Source of the DNA: Epiperipatus broadwayi
Taxonomy: Eukaryota > Onychophora > Udeonychophora > Euonychophora > Peripatidae
Assembly (NCBI GenBank): GCA_028023455.1
Contig: JAQFVV010012394.1
Coordinates: forward strand, 23,516,900-23,580,899
Direction of reading: 5' to 3'
Length of the DNA stretch: 64,000 bases
Shown piece by piece: positions 47,560-59,129 of the stretch; position 1 is the stretch's first letter, and each line of letters starts with the position of its first letter. The notes beneath the pieces were generated by a model. The model ran no database searches. It worked only from the letters and a program-made list of their open reading frames with translations, and was not told the DNA's origin. The position numbers were made by a program, and so were the translations under genes.

Positions 47560-50500
47560 GTATGTGTTTCTGTTATCATTGTTTTTTTGTTTTTTTCTGT
47601 TAATCAAGAAATTTGATTATTAAAGATATGTATAAATTACATACAAAACAAAGCAAATAGTCTCATCACTGACAGCACTATTTCTATTACTCTACTCTAG
47701 AGCCATCTATTGTAAGGTTGTGTAAATGATGGATATTATATTGTAGAGCCATAGAAATCTCCAGATTAATTTCTGGTATTGCTTTTCATTGATGAATAGT
47801 CTTGGATTTGTGCACATACCTATTCATATGATTATTGGACTAATGTCAGACATTTAAACTACATAAGTTATTTAGTTTGGGTCAAAGATTTAAGATGTTT
47901 CAATCTTGTGCCATTAGATTGGATAGTATAAAAAAGTACAGATGACTTCTGGATATATTTGGATGGCTTTAGAATAGAGTAATAAAATAGATTTTAGCTT
48001 CTAAAATAAACGTATACAATATACCAGTAAATATAATATTATAATCCTATAGTTAATGCACTTTACTGAATTGGTTTGCCAATTACCAAGTGATAAAATC
48101 ATAAAAATTTAACATTGTTTCATAATTATTTGTGATCCAAGTTTTTTTACAGATAGGTTCCTTATATGCTAGTGAATATTGTGTTCATGTTTGGAGAAAA
48201 AGTTCCTAAACTTGACTTCTCGATATTCAATTAAATATTATCATGAGAAATGCTATTAGTATTGCAGCGGCTTCCTGTTTTTTCACGTATTATTCCACTA
48301 GATATAAGAAGAGAAATTGTCTTACAGAAAATCTATCAACACCTGTTAAGCAGATTGGACTCACCAATCACTCAAGATATAGTTCATCACTTAAGACCAT
48401 ATCAAATCAAGATTTCTTTTTTGATTGTTCAGTCAAGAGTTCACATTTGAAGATTGTTTGAAACATTTTTTTACTTCCAGATCCAACATTAACATCATAT
48501 GGATTTGATTTTCCTAGATGCATCTTGAAGTCTCATTAAAAGATGCCAGATCTTTTGCACTCATCTACTTTATAAATAGAATTTATCAACTAATGGTCTG
48601 TGTAAATGTGAATTAATATAAATTACGAACCACACAGCTAATGAATGCCAAATCTGTGATTACAGTAGTAGTGTTAAAGAACTTAATAAAGCTATTGGTG
48701 AATCTGTCTCCTAGTTGGAATGCCTATTACAATATTTTGTTAATAGTTAAACTGTTGAAAAAATCTATATGCTAAATAATAATAATAGGTTGGGTCCTAG
48801 CTAAAAATAACTAGATACCTTTTACTAGCTAACATTTGGATGCTCATCTGAATTATCTGTAGATTAGCTACCACAAAGAAAAAAATCCAAATCTATTTAG
48901 TTGCTGGTGTGAAGCTAAGTGTTATCCTCCATTAAAGATATCATATACCAATGCCCTATTTTTGTCTTAACTGGTAAAGGAATTTTCCAATTCATAATAT
49001 TATTTAATATTTAGCTCCATAAATTCATTTCATCTTGATACTTGAATTGTGTATTTATTATATATCTATATTGAAGCTGTGCATATATATATAAATATAT
49101 ATGCTGGCTTCACCATTCACTGTGGACTAACTAAGACCCTAAGTCCAACCACAGTGAGTGTATGTTTCTTTTGCAAACTAAATTTATCGTTTTCTCAAAT
49201 AGTTGCCTAAATTAAAAGATTTAATAAAATAAAATATAGAAAGTTAAAATTATAATTGCAATTATTTTTAAAATATATTTGGTAGAATTTGATGAATTTC
49301 TTAATTAAATAGAATCCATTAAGAAAAGGAATTTAATTAGTAAAACATTTTTCTGAATTAGATAAAAATAGATAACAGGAAAAATTTGAAACAACGGGCA
49401 TGATTCGCTACTAATTAGCAGATTAAAAACATAATGGAAAAAGGGTATAAATAAAAAGCTTTTCTTTTGTTCTTGGTCTTATGCTTGTGGGTAACCAGTG
49501 CTGAAGGTCAGAGAGAAAATCTTAAGAATTTAGTTGGAAGAAATTTTGCTGAAAAATTAGACAATATAGCGAACTCTTGCTTGCTGTACTTACTTCAAGC
49601 TGCACTCTATTTTTCAGCATATGAATAAAAATCCAGAAATGTGTTGCTCTGCAAAAATGCGGGAGTAACCTCTTTTGCCTTCGCTCTCCTGAGCTGTTCC
49701 TGAGGTCGGAGTCGTAATCATGTAAGCCAGCCAGAGAACAAAAGTATCTGCCCTGTATCTGTGAAAAAAATCTGCCCTCAAAAACATGGAAAAACAAATT
49801 TGAAGAACCGAGAAGACCTGCGGGGAAACATCAAATGAACTCATTTTGACCCACCCATGTAGTTACCAGTAACGTTCCCATAAATTATTAAAATATCTTT
49901 GCAATTTGCAAATTCAATGTATATTTATGCTTTTCTATATATATCTGTTTTTTTAAATCTATGTATTCGAGTCTTGTGAAATTATATTTCATTAATTGCT
50001 TTCTTTTTTTCTTTAAATACTTTAATGGGTGGTAGGGTTATTACATATAATGGCGGCGGTAATTCTTATTAATTTAATTGAAAAATGCTTCGTTTAACTT
50101 TCCGCCATTATACTCCCATAATCAAGTTATTTATTTTATATAAATATTTATTTAGAAAGAAAAGGAAGCAAATCATAGAAAGTGCAAAACTCTATTTTAA
50201 AATCAAGATTTAAATTCCTAGATATTCTATTATAAAACTTTCCAAACTTTAACTTAGTTTTTTTTTTTATATCCATATAAAAGAAAGATCCTTATCAAAT
50301 GCCAGTATATTTTAGTCAATGAAGGGTTACAAATTTAAAGTTATATTTTAAAGAGCGTGAAATAAAACGTTCGCATTTATATTTTAGTACTAAGAGAGAG
50401 TATCTTTTGACAATATGTATTAAAAAATTATTAAATAGCATTGGCTTAGTGGTGAATGGGTTAAATTTCAACTAAATAAATAAAATATCCGCCCACTTGT

Positions 50501-50566
50501 TCTTTTTATTAATTCAAATTTTATAAAGTGAAGTTACTATTTTTCTGCGGATTTTCAGTGATAGTT
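47560..50566. other. Non-coding, DNAAF4 intron 2
   Basis: Contains a TATA-like GGGTATAAATAAAAAGC near 49444 followed by a GC-richer stretch to about 49870, possibly another LTR-like repeat. The frames at 48243-48461 and 49522-49844 are unrecognised. Confidence 0.45.
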
Positions 50567-50760
50567 GAGCTTTCCTAAGATATATATTTTGCAGAGGGTT
50601 TCTTTCTTAAATTTAAAGGTCGTTGACCGTATTTATATGGTATCATGCCTCGGGTGATCTACTGAGCTTTCCTAAGATATATATTTTGCAGAGGGTTTCT
50701 TTTTTAAATTTAAAGGTCGTTGACCGTATTTATATGGTATCGTGCCTCGGGTGATCTACT
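50567..50760 (+). repeat. 97-bp tandem duplication
   Basis: Units 50567-50663 and 50664-50760 (starting GAGCTTTCCTAAGATATATA) differ at two or three positions. The surrounding 50.5-51.1 kb is GC-richer, contains GATCCTGAATCCGGGTCACG and AACCTAGTTTAGAGACGG, and may be an LTR with a duplicated enhancer; this is unproven. Confidence 0.8.
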
Positions 50761-51559
50761 GGGCCGCTTAGCATGCTTCTTTTGCCAAGTTTGCTTAGGT
50801 TAACATACCTACATTCGGACCTTCTGAAAAATAAATAAATTGTTCGGGATCTCATGTCGATCTCAGTTCCTTAAATGTACGTAACTGGACATAAGCAACA
50901 AAAACTCTGATCCTGAATCCGGGTCACGCGTTTAGCGAACGGATTCCATTTTTCTCTCTAACCTAGTTTAGAGACGGAGAGCTATCCGGTCTTGTGGTAA
51001 CCTCTTGGTAACTGTTATGTCTTGAGCCTCACAGCCCACTATATGCTATCGCCTGTGTGCATGGTCTTATATATTTATATTTATTAGGAAATCTTTCTCA
51101 AAATATCATCGAAATGTTTCAATTATAGCTGGAAATTCCTGCTGGGGTCACTTTATCATTCTTCTTAAATCATAAGTAGGGCAGTGATTTAAACCTGTCC
51201 AAAGTGTTTAGTTGAGTTTGACCACCTAGTTATTTCTATGTTCTCCAACCACAGAGTTAATGAATCATCTCTCTCTCTCTCTTGATTTCTTTTACGTAAC
51301 ACTTCCATTGACTGGAATATTTTAAAGAAAGAAATGATAATGTAAAATTTTGTCTGTTCTTATCATTACAATCAATGGATCTTTCAAATATGTCTATCCG
51401 GTTGCAGTGAAAATAGCCTGTGACACTATTAATAAAACATTGTATGAATTCTTTTAATGTAAATAATAAAAGTTTGTGTTATCTTTCATTCACTATAAAT
51501 AAAACCACTTAGTATTGTTTTCTTTTGTAACATACGTATGTACATCTGATCATTATATA

Positions 51560-51760
51560 TGTAAAAATTCCTTTTCGTGGTCTCTTCTCTCCCTGACCAC
51601 CGGGCATACATTAAGATTAAATTCTAGTGAGGTTTGGGGAGTAAGTCGCTTAGTAGCAATCTAGAGGAGTAGGTGAGCTTCGAACCCCCTCTATCTGCAT
51701 CTCTAGGTTAGGTTAAAGCAGCTCTACTTTTCTTACCATTACAATATGAAACCATAAATG
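51560..51760 (-). repeat. Possible tRNA-like SINE
   Basis: On the minus strand GGGGGTTCGAAGCTC (51691-51677) fits a pol III B box. An A box upstream (minus strand) is not convincing. Confidence 0.35.
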
Positions 51761-52390
51761 TCAACAGTTGGTTGGTTATCATATTATCAGAGCTTAAGAT
51801 CTTAAATACACCATGAATGAAAAAATGATTGAAATAATGTAAGATTAAAACTACTTATTAAACAGGCTAAAATAAAGTGATCCTGACCTCTGATAATAAG
51901 TTGATTTCCATTTACTCTTTGAGGTTGCCATGATAGCAAATTGCGGAAATTCTAGTGGTTTATTTAAACATTAGATGGGTATATATATAATACAAATAAA
52001 AAGTTTGTTAATTAAAACTATTATATAATGTAATGGATCAGATTTTTTCTGGTATGTAAATACATTGGTGAGGTCATCACAATGAATAATGGAGTATGTC
52101 TTTATTATTTGTACTTATAAATACCACACACACATTGATTTCATTCGTAGAAGAGAAGTGATTAAGAACCAACTAAATATTAATTATATACCCCTATCCA
52201 TATTGCATTTCATTTCCATTATTCCGAGTTTCGAACCCATGCAGATTCTGCATGATCATCTAATACAGGTTATTTTAGCATCCCTTGAACTATAGATAGG
52301 TGTAAACATATGTATGTGTTTAATAAAAGGTGTGGATGTAAAATTATATATAAGTAAATAAAATATTCATAATTATATGAGAATATATGA

Positions 52391-52606
52391 TTAAAAACCA
52401 CTAAACTTCACATGATCACCATCTCTTATGCTAGCTCTCAGATCCAAGGCTCCTCACTGATGAAGGCCACAAGACAGAAACTAGTCTGGGGATATTGGAT
52501 GAGTAGGCACTAGATAGGGATTTTATGCACAAGATTTCTAGCATCCATTGATTACTCTGGTTAGCACAGGGTGGCACTACTGTATGGAGAGTTTTTGCTG
52601 TTTAAG
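52391..52606 (+). mobile_element. 216-bp hammerhead-bearing repeat, insertion with defined ends
   Basis: This repeat interrupts copy A of the segmental duplication and is absent from the matching site in copy B (near 55035), which fixes its ends: 5' TTAAAAACCACTAAAC and 3' TTTGCTGTTTAAG. ATATGA is doubled (52385-52390 and 52607-52612). It contains a hammerhead-like motif (52442-52500), then the family's GTAGGCACTAGATAGGGA block, a CATCCATTGATTACTCTGG block and the 3' GGCACTACTGTATGGAGAG block. No open frame and no clear tRNA promoter are seen. Confidence 0.85.
52442..52500 (+). ncRNA. Hammerhead ribozyme-like motif, family 1, type I
   Basis: Order of parts: distal stem I AUCCAA (52442-52447), proximal stem I UCCUCA (52451-52456), core CUGAUGA (52457-52463), stem II region (52464-52476), core GAAA (52477-52480), one-pair stem III C-UA-G (52481-52484), U-C cleavage position (52485-52486), UGGGGA (52487-52492) pairing with UCCUCA, and UUGGAU (52495-52500) pairing perfectly with AUCCAA. 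All invariant core bases are present. Stem II is poorly paired here, so activity is doubtful. Confidence 0.72.
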
Positions 52607-54724
52607 ATATGACTAATTAAAAGTTGTCTATAGAAAAACATGCCAAGGTTTTAAATTTAAAATTTGAATAAATTTAATAATCATATTTACTGTGATTAGT
52701 GTTTTTAACAAAGAAAATTTTTAAAACAAAATTATAAACGTTCAATTAGATGTTTATGGTTATTCTTTGTTTATAATTGGTTCCAAATGTTAGCCCAATC
52801 CCCGATCCTACAAAGAATAGCCACTCAATGTCCCTATTAACATAAATAAGATTTGTGATATGTATATGATTACCATAATCATCTTTATTTTCTAAAAAAA
52901 AATTTTGAAACTCTTAATTCATTTATTTTAACTAACTTAGTATTATATTTCTATCCTTCTTCATGGTGATTTGGGATTCCCCTGTAATTTACAATAGAAA
53001 TAATATAGACAAGGAAAACTGTTTATGACAGAGATAGTTAATCAGATATACTAACAACATTTAACACAACTGTTAACATGAACAAAGAAAAATATATGTA
53101 TTGCAAGTATATAAATATTTGGATTAAATACATATTAGATAAAGTCATACCTTTCCCATTTGATGATGATCAGGTTAGTACACAATCAAGCACTTATCAT
53201 AAACTATATTTAATTTTGCTTCATTATACACTGACACTGTTATTACCCCTTTTTGTCCCCATATTATAGTAAAAAACATTTATATCAAATATACCAATAA
53301 AGGGAATGGTGTCAATTTTAACTTGGTTTTGAAGTTTATAAGAAAAAGTGTACTAGTGAATCATTCCAGTGATCTATGTTAATCCATTTTAAGTATAGAT
53401 AGTAGCTCGTAAGTATTCTAGAACATCCATCAGGTAAGTTATCCTTGATAGCCTTGGAATTTCTGCTTTGAAGCGGAGAGTTCTAGGATCCATTTATTGC
53501 GAATGGGCTTGATGTTTCATAGTGCAGGTGTGGAGTGATAGGTCAATTCTATCCCAATCCTGACAAGTCATAGCTCCATGGATGACAACTTTCTTTCCCC
53601 GATGTCGTTTTTGCACTTAGCAATGCATATTTGTTTTTATCATTATTTATATTTTGCTTTAATAATTTGTTTTGAATCAAATAATGTCAATATTTATTAT
53701 ATTATTGTATATCTTCAAATTTAAATATTGTGATCTATAACTGAGAATTACTGATATTTTGGAAGTTCAAATAGTTGGAATTTATTTGCAAAGATTTTAA
53801 TTTTGAATTCCTTATTTAGTTAACTTTAATAATTCTCTATGTTTGTTCTCGTTTTCTCGGATATTCAAGTATTGTTTTTTTTTAAATAGTATTTTCACTC
53901 AAAATTGTTTAATGTTTCTCCTCGAATTTTAAATTCAAATTCTTTATGTAAAATTTGTAGGTTCTTCTTCAGATAAGAAATTTTATCTTTTTTGGAGAAG
54001 AAGCTCATTGTTCAACTCAAAGCAAGTTCGTGATCAGCATTTCAGTCCATTGTTAGACATCATTTTTAATGAATATTAATATAAGTAGTTTGTTAACAGC
54101 AATAAAAATTTTATTTGATATTTTTTTACTTTGTTTATTTCTTGATTGCGTTCATTTATCCAATCTTATTTACCATGCATTGTTATATAGTGTTTGAGTC
54201 ATAACACATTTAACAGAGTGATAATTGCCAAAGGTTAGTTATTGTGTCTGTCTGATAATTTAATTTGTTTATTTACAGTATAATTAAGTTGGGATTTAAA
54301 ATGTATGTTGTAATTAATAGTTTGTCAATTTTTGTGTTTTAATATTTACTAATCTATTAATTAATAAATAATGCTAATATCATGGGTCTTGGCTTCAGAT
54401 TGGGCCGCATAGTGTGTAATAGGTATTGGATGGATATTAGGAGTATCCATAACATATCCCCTCAGTAAATGTATTAAAGATGGATTACATCTTTAATTCT
54501 TTAACTTTCAAGCATTTTAGGGTTAGGTTAAGGTAGATTCATCATTTTTATTCTTCTTGAGCATTTAATGGTTTATTAAATTATCCATGTTTCTCGATAT
54601 TAGTTTTAATCATGTTGATAGATTATAACAAATCCTGATTAGTTATAAAGGTTTTTTGCTTTGCTATCCAAATATCCGTATGTTCAGTATATCTATAAAA
54701 TAAATATAAATTCATATTTGGTTT

Positions 54725-56862
54725 ATTGGTAAGGTCATCACAATGAATAATGAAGCAAATTTTTATTATTTATACCTATACATATCACATACTCATTGAT
54801 TTCATTCCTAGAAGAGGAGAGATTAAGAACCAACTAATTATTAATTATAAGCCCCTATGCATGTCGCATTTCATTTTCATTATCCCGAGTTTTGAACCTA
54901 TGGAGATTCTGCACTATCACCTGATTCAGTTATATTAGTATCAGTGGAACTATAGATAGATGTAAATATGGGTGTGTTTAATAATAGGTGTGGATGTGAA
55001 ATTATATGTAAATAAATAAAATATTCATAAATATATGAGAAAATATGACTAATTGAAAGTTGACTATAGAAAAACATACCAAGATTTTTAATTTAACATT
55101 TGAATAAATTTAATAATCATTTTTACAGAGATTAATGTTTTTAACAAAGAAAATTTTAAAACAGAATTATAAAACATTTAATTAGATGATTATGGTTATT
55201 CTTTGTTTATAATTGGTTCCAAATATTATCTCAAACCCTGATCCCACAAAGAATAGCCATTCTATGTCCCTATTAATATAAATAAGATTTGTGATATGTA
55301 TATGATTACCATAATCATCTTTACTTTCTAAAATTTTTATTTGAAACTCTTAATTCATTTATTTTAAGTAACTTAGTATCTTAGATTTTTATCTGTCACT
55401 GTGGTGATTGGGGATTCCCCTGTAAGGTACAATAGAAATAATAAAGACAAGGAAAACCATTTATGACAGAGATAGTTAATCAGATATACTAACAACATTT
55501 AACACAACTGTTAACATGAACAAAGAAAAATATATGTGTTGCAAATATGTAAATATTTAGATTAAATACATATTAGATAAAGTCATACCTTTCCCATTTG
55601 ATGATGATCAGGTTAGTACACAATGAAACACTTATCATAAATTATATTTAATTTTGCTTACATTAAAGGTAAAAATATTTCTTATTATACACCAACATTG
55701 ATGTTATCTCTTTTTGTTCCTATATTATAGTAAAAAAAAATTATATCAAATATACCAATAAATAAAGTGAATGATGTCAATTTTAACTTGGTTTTGAAGT
55801 TTATAAGGAAAAGTGTCCTAGTGAATCGTTCCAGTGATCTCTGTTAATACATTTTAAGTATAGCATTAGGTAAGTTATCCTTGACAGCCTTGGAATTTTT
55901 GCTTTGAAATGGAGAGTTATAGGATCCATTCATTTTGAATCGATGATGTTTCATAATGCATTGTGGAGTGATAGATCAATTCCATCCCGATCCTGACAAG
56001 TTATAGCTCTATGAACAATGGCTTTCTTTTTTTGATGTTGCTTTTGCATTTAGCAATGCATATTTGTTTTTATCATTATTTGTATTTTGCTTTAATGATT
56101 TGTTTTGAGTAAAATAATGTCAAATTTCTTATATTATTGTATACCCTCAAATCTAGATATTGCAATCTATAACTGATAATTATCGATATTTTGGAAGTTT
56201 GAATACTTCGAATTTACTTGCAAAGATTTTAATTTTGAATTTCTTATTTAGTTAACTTTAATTCTCTACATTCATTCTCACTTTCTCAGATATTCAAATA
56301 TTGTTTTTTTTAAATAGTATTTTCACTCAATTAAAGTTGGTTGATGTTTCTCTTCAAGTTTTAAATTTGAATCCTCTACATAAAAATTTGTAGCTTCTTC
56401 CAAAGATAAGAAATTTTGATCTCTTTTGGAGAAGCTCATTGTTCAACTCGAAGCAAGTTTGTGATCATCATTTCAATCCATTGTTTTTGTCATTTTTAAT
56501 GAATATTAATATAAGTAATTTGTTAACAACAATAAAAATTTTATTTGATTTTTTTTTTTAATTTAATATTAGTTTTTATTTCTTCCATGTATTGCTATAC
56601 TGTGTTTGAATCATAATATATTTAACAAAGTGATAATTGCCAAAGATTAGTTATCGTGTCTGTCTGATAATTTAATTTAAATGTTTATTTACTGTATAAT
56701 TAAGTTGGGATTTAAATCATATGTTGTAATTAATGGTTTGTCAATTTTTGTGCTTTAATATTTACTAATCTATTAATTAATAAATAATGCTAATATCGGT
56801 CTTGGATTTAGATTAGGCCACATAGTGTGTAATAAGTCTTGGAAGGATGTTAGGGGGATCCA
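54725..56862 (+). repeat. Segmental duplication, copy B
   Basis: Direct copy of 52065-54450 lacking the hammerhead repeat. Substitutions and small indels are spread evenly, without codon pattern. Landmarks shared with A: ACAAAGAATAGCCA, TTTCCCATTTGATGATGATC, CTTGGAATTT. About 270 bp separate the copies. Confidence 0.9.
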
Positions 56863-57323
56863 TAATAATAAAGTCTTTTAATCTACAGAAGTACTTTCTG
56901 TTAATTCCTTAACCCTCCTCAACTACTGTTAAATTCAAAAAACATAATGGAAGCAAACGTCATCAACTTAAATATTATGAATTCTGAATTTTAATGTTAG
57001 TAGCTTGTCTATTAATTATATTTATTTTATTTCTATTTATTAAAATTGCCTCCTTAATTTTTCTTTTATGTTTCTCTCTTCATGAAGAATCTTAACACTT
57101 TCAATATCAAACTTAAATTTATATTTGTCAATCTATTGATTGGTTAGACTTTTTTCTGTCTTCTTGTTTGCCTATCTTTCTGATATTCAATCTGTCTATC
57201 TTCTAGCCTATTTTTTTATTTATCTGTCTGTCTGCCTATATTTCTGTAAATTAAATAACAATCAGATTTAATTAATAAACATCACATGATCACATCCTCT
57301 TATGCTTGTGTATAACTTGTTAA

Positions 57324-57630
57324 AACAGGCAAAACTCACTATATGTATTGCCACACACAGCAAGCTAGAGTAATCAATGGATGCCAGAAGGCTTGTGCAT
57401 AAAATCCCCATCTAGTGCCTACTCATCCAATATCCCCAGACTAGTTTCTGCATTGTGGCCTTCATCAGTGAGGAGCCTCGGATCTGAGAGCACTGCCATA
57501 AGGCAGAAACTGGTCTGGGGATATTGGATGAGTAGGCACTAAATGGGGATTTTATGCACAAGCCTTCTGGCATCCATTGATTACTCTAGCCTGCTGTGTG
57601 TGGCAATATGTATAGTGAGTTTTGCCTGTT
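57324..57630. repeat. Near-perfect 128-bp palindrome of the hammerhead repeat
   Basis: Arms 57324-57451 and 57503-57630 are inverted copies with about five mismatches; the loop is 51 bp. Each arm runs from the repeat's 3' end (AACAGGCAAAACTC) inward to the GAAAC core of the hammerhead motif. The minus strand therefore carries a complete hammerhead-like motif (57484-57425: CUGAUGA, GAAAC-UA-G-UC, AUCCGA/UUGGAU, UCCUCA/UGGGGA). The plus arm has only the 3' half, preceded by a fresh stem II, UGCC-AUAA-GGCA. Confidence 0.9.
57425..57484 (-). ncRNA. Hammerhead ribozyme-like motif in the palindrome loop
   Basis: Minus-strand core CUGAUGA at 57468-57462, GAAA at 57448-57445, stem III C-UA-G at 57444-57441, U-C at 57440-57439. 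Stem I is UCCUCA/UGGGGA plus AUCCGA/UUGGAU (one G.U). Stem II (57461-57449) is weak, which is the only visible defect. Confidence 0.7.
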
Positions 57631-58279
57631 GTAATCAGATTTAGTCTATTTTAAAAATCAAAACACTATTAAAATTAATATTTATTAATAAAATAATCAG
57701 ATTATAAATACAGGACATTGAAAGGACTTCTAGCTGAATTTACTATTTTGAAATTAAAATTATAAATTTTATCTCTCAAGTTTTACACACATAATGGTAA
57801 CATAACTAAATATAATTCAACTAAAAACATTAACATCAACAGGTATAATGATGATAGTTAATTTAGTTAAAATTGATTAATAATTATTAGATAATTAAAT
57901 TAAGAAAATAAATAACTTTAATCTAGCTTTAAACCCATTGTTTATTTTATTATTCCTTATATGATTTCAAAAATAATATCATTTATGTTTTTTTATTACT
58001 TTTACAACCCACTATTGATAGTTTTGATTGCCCCAACATTCTTCTTCAGAACTTCTACTTATATTTTCAAATCTTTTTTTAAATTGAAACTGTCAATAAT
58101 GGATTGTAAAAAGCATTATAAAAGTAATAAAGAACATAAATGATATTAATATTATATGAAGTTGGCAATACAATAAGAAAGATAAAGTTATAATTTCAAA
58201 ATTATGTAATTACAATGATAAGAATGTGCAATCAATAACTTAATAAAAATGTTAACTCTCTCTGTTTTAGGCAGAAGTA

Positions 58280-58560
58280 GAGGGGCAGATTCAGAGCTAA
58301 AAGATGTGTAAGAAATTGTGATCTGGGCCAACTGATAAATGCTGGTTCATCATGAAATGTGAATCTTGGGAATCATACATATTTTTCACATCTTTGGTCA
58401 TACGTTTATAATTACACTCCTCCATTAGATGTTAAAAGCATATAGAAACTAGTCCCTACCTTTAGTGAGAATAGTGTAGTGAAAATTACCCTACAGAAAT
58501 ATTATTCATTAATTGAGTAATCTCTAGTCTAATGAATGACTAATAAAAATTACTAGTATT
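58280..58560 (+). repeat. Hammerhead-like repeat family 2, copy 1
   Basis: Direct-repeat partner of 58888-59125. The hammerhead-like part is 58317-58380: CUGAUAA (58332-58338, one core base off), GAAA (58354-58357), stem III U-GUGA-A, U-C (58364-58365), then UUGG pairing with CCAA. Downstream homology includes TTTCACATCTTTGGTCATA and AATCTCTAGTCTA blocks. No coding potential was seen. Confidence 0.68.
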
Positions 58561-58887
58561 CTTCTATCAAGTGATTTATGTTAAAGTTGTGAAGGCAGTA
58601 AGTTTGTCATTTATAATTTACACATAATTTGCATGTTACCATCTACACACTACTCCACATAATTTGCATGTTACCATCTACACACTACTCCACATTATTT
58701 ATTTTTGTAGCTATGAATATGAGGCAATTCGATTTGAAAGCGCTCAGCTTTTACTTATTTATTTATTGATTTATAAGAGTACTTTATATAGCTTCTCCTG
58801 CCAGCATCTGAACATGCTTGTAATTTTGTTACAATTAATCAATAGTAATTAGTTATCTATATATGCTGAGCAATGATAAAGATATGT

Positions 58888-59125
58888 GCAACAGATTGTG
58901 GTCCAACTGATGAGTGCTGGTTCAGCACAAAATGTGTATCTTAACGATTATAATATTATTCACATCTTTGGTCATATATTTATGATTACATCTCTCCACA
59001 AAGTGTTAAAGTGGATAGAAACCAATATCTACCTTGAGTTAGAATGATGGAGTGAAAATTACACTACAGAAATAATATTCATTTAGTGGATAATCTCTAG
59101 TCTATTGAATGACTAATAAAAATTA
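58888..59125 (+). repeat. Hammerhead-like repeat family 2, copy 2
   Basis: Core CUGAUGA (58907-58913) is followed by a perfect stem II GUGCUG-GUU-CAGCAC (58914-58928), then AAAA instead of GAAA (58929-58932), and U-GUGU-A, U-C (58933-58940). One core base is lost. The rest matches copy 1 to the AATGACTAATAAAAATTA end. Confidence 0.7.
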
Positions 59126-59129
59126 ATTT

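Larger units (their letters stand above)
52065..54450 (+). repeat. Segmental duplication, copy A
   Basis: About 2.17 kb (plus a 216-bp insertion) repeated in direct orientation at 54725-56862. It starts AGGTCATCACAATGAATAAT and ends near CATAGTGTGTAATAGG. It holds a tRNA-like B box on the minus strand (GGGTTCGAAACTC, 52238-52226) and no convincing gene. Confidence 0.9.

Noticed and set aside
52089-54938. Homologous small proteins at 52089-52295 and 54750-54938.
   Set aside because: They lie in the segmental duplication, differ without codon pattern, and overlap a tRNA-like B box on the other strand. Similarity is from duplication, not coding.
58274-58312. Possible DNAAF4 exon after TGTTTTAG at 58270.
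   Set aside because: All three frames stop within about 13 codons and the sequence belongs to repeat family 2.
58664-58852. 62-residue frame near 58.7 kb.
   Set aside because: Begins in a 34-bp tandem duplication and has no domain character.
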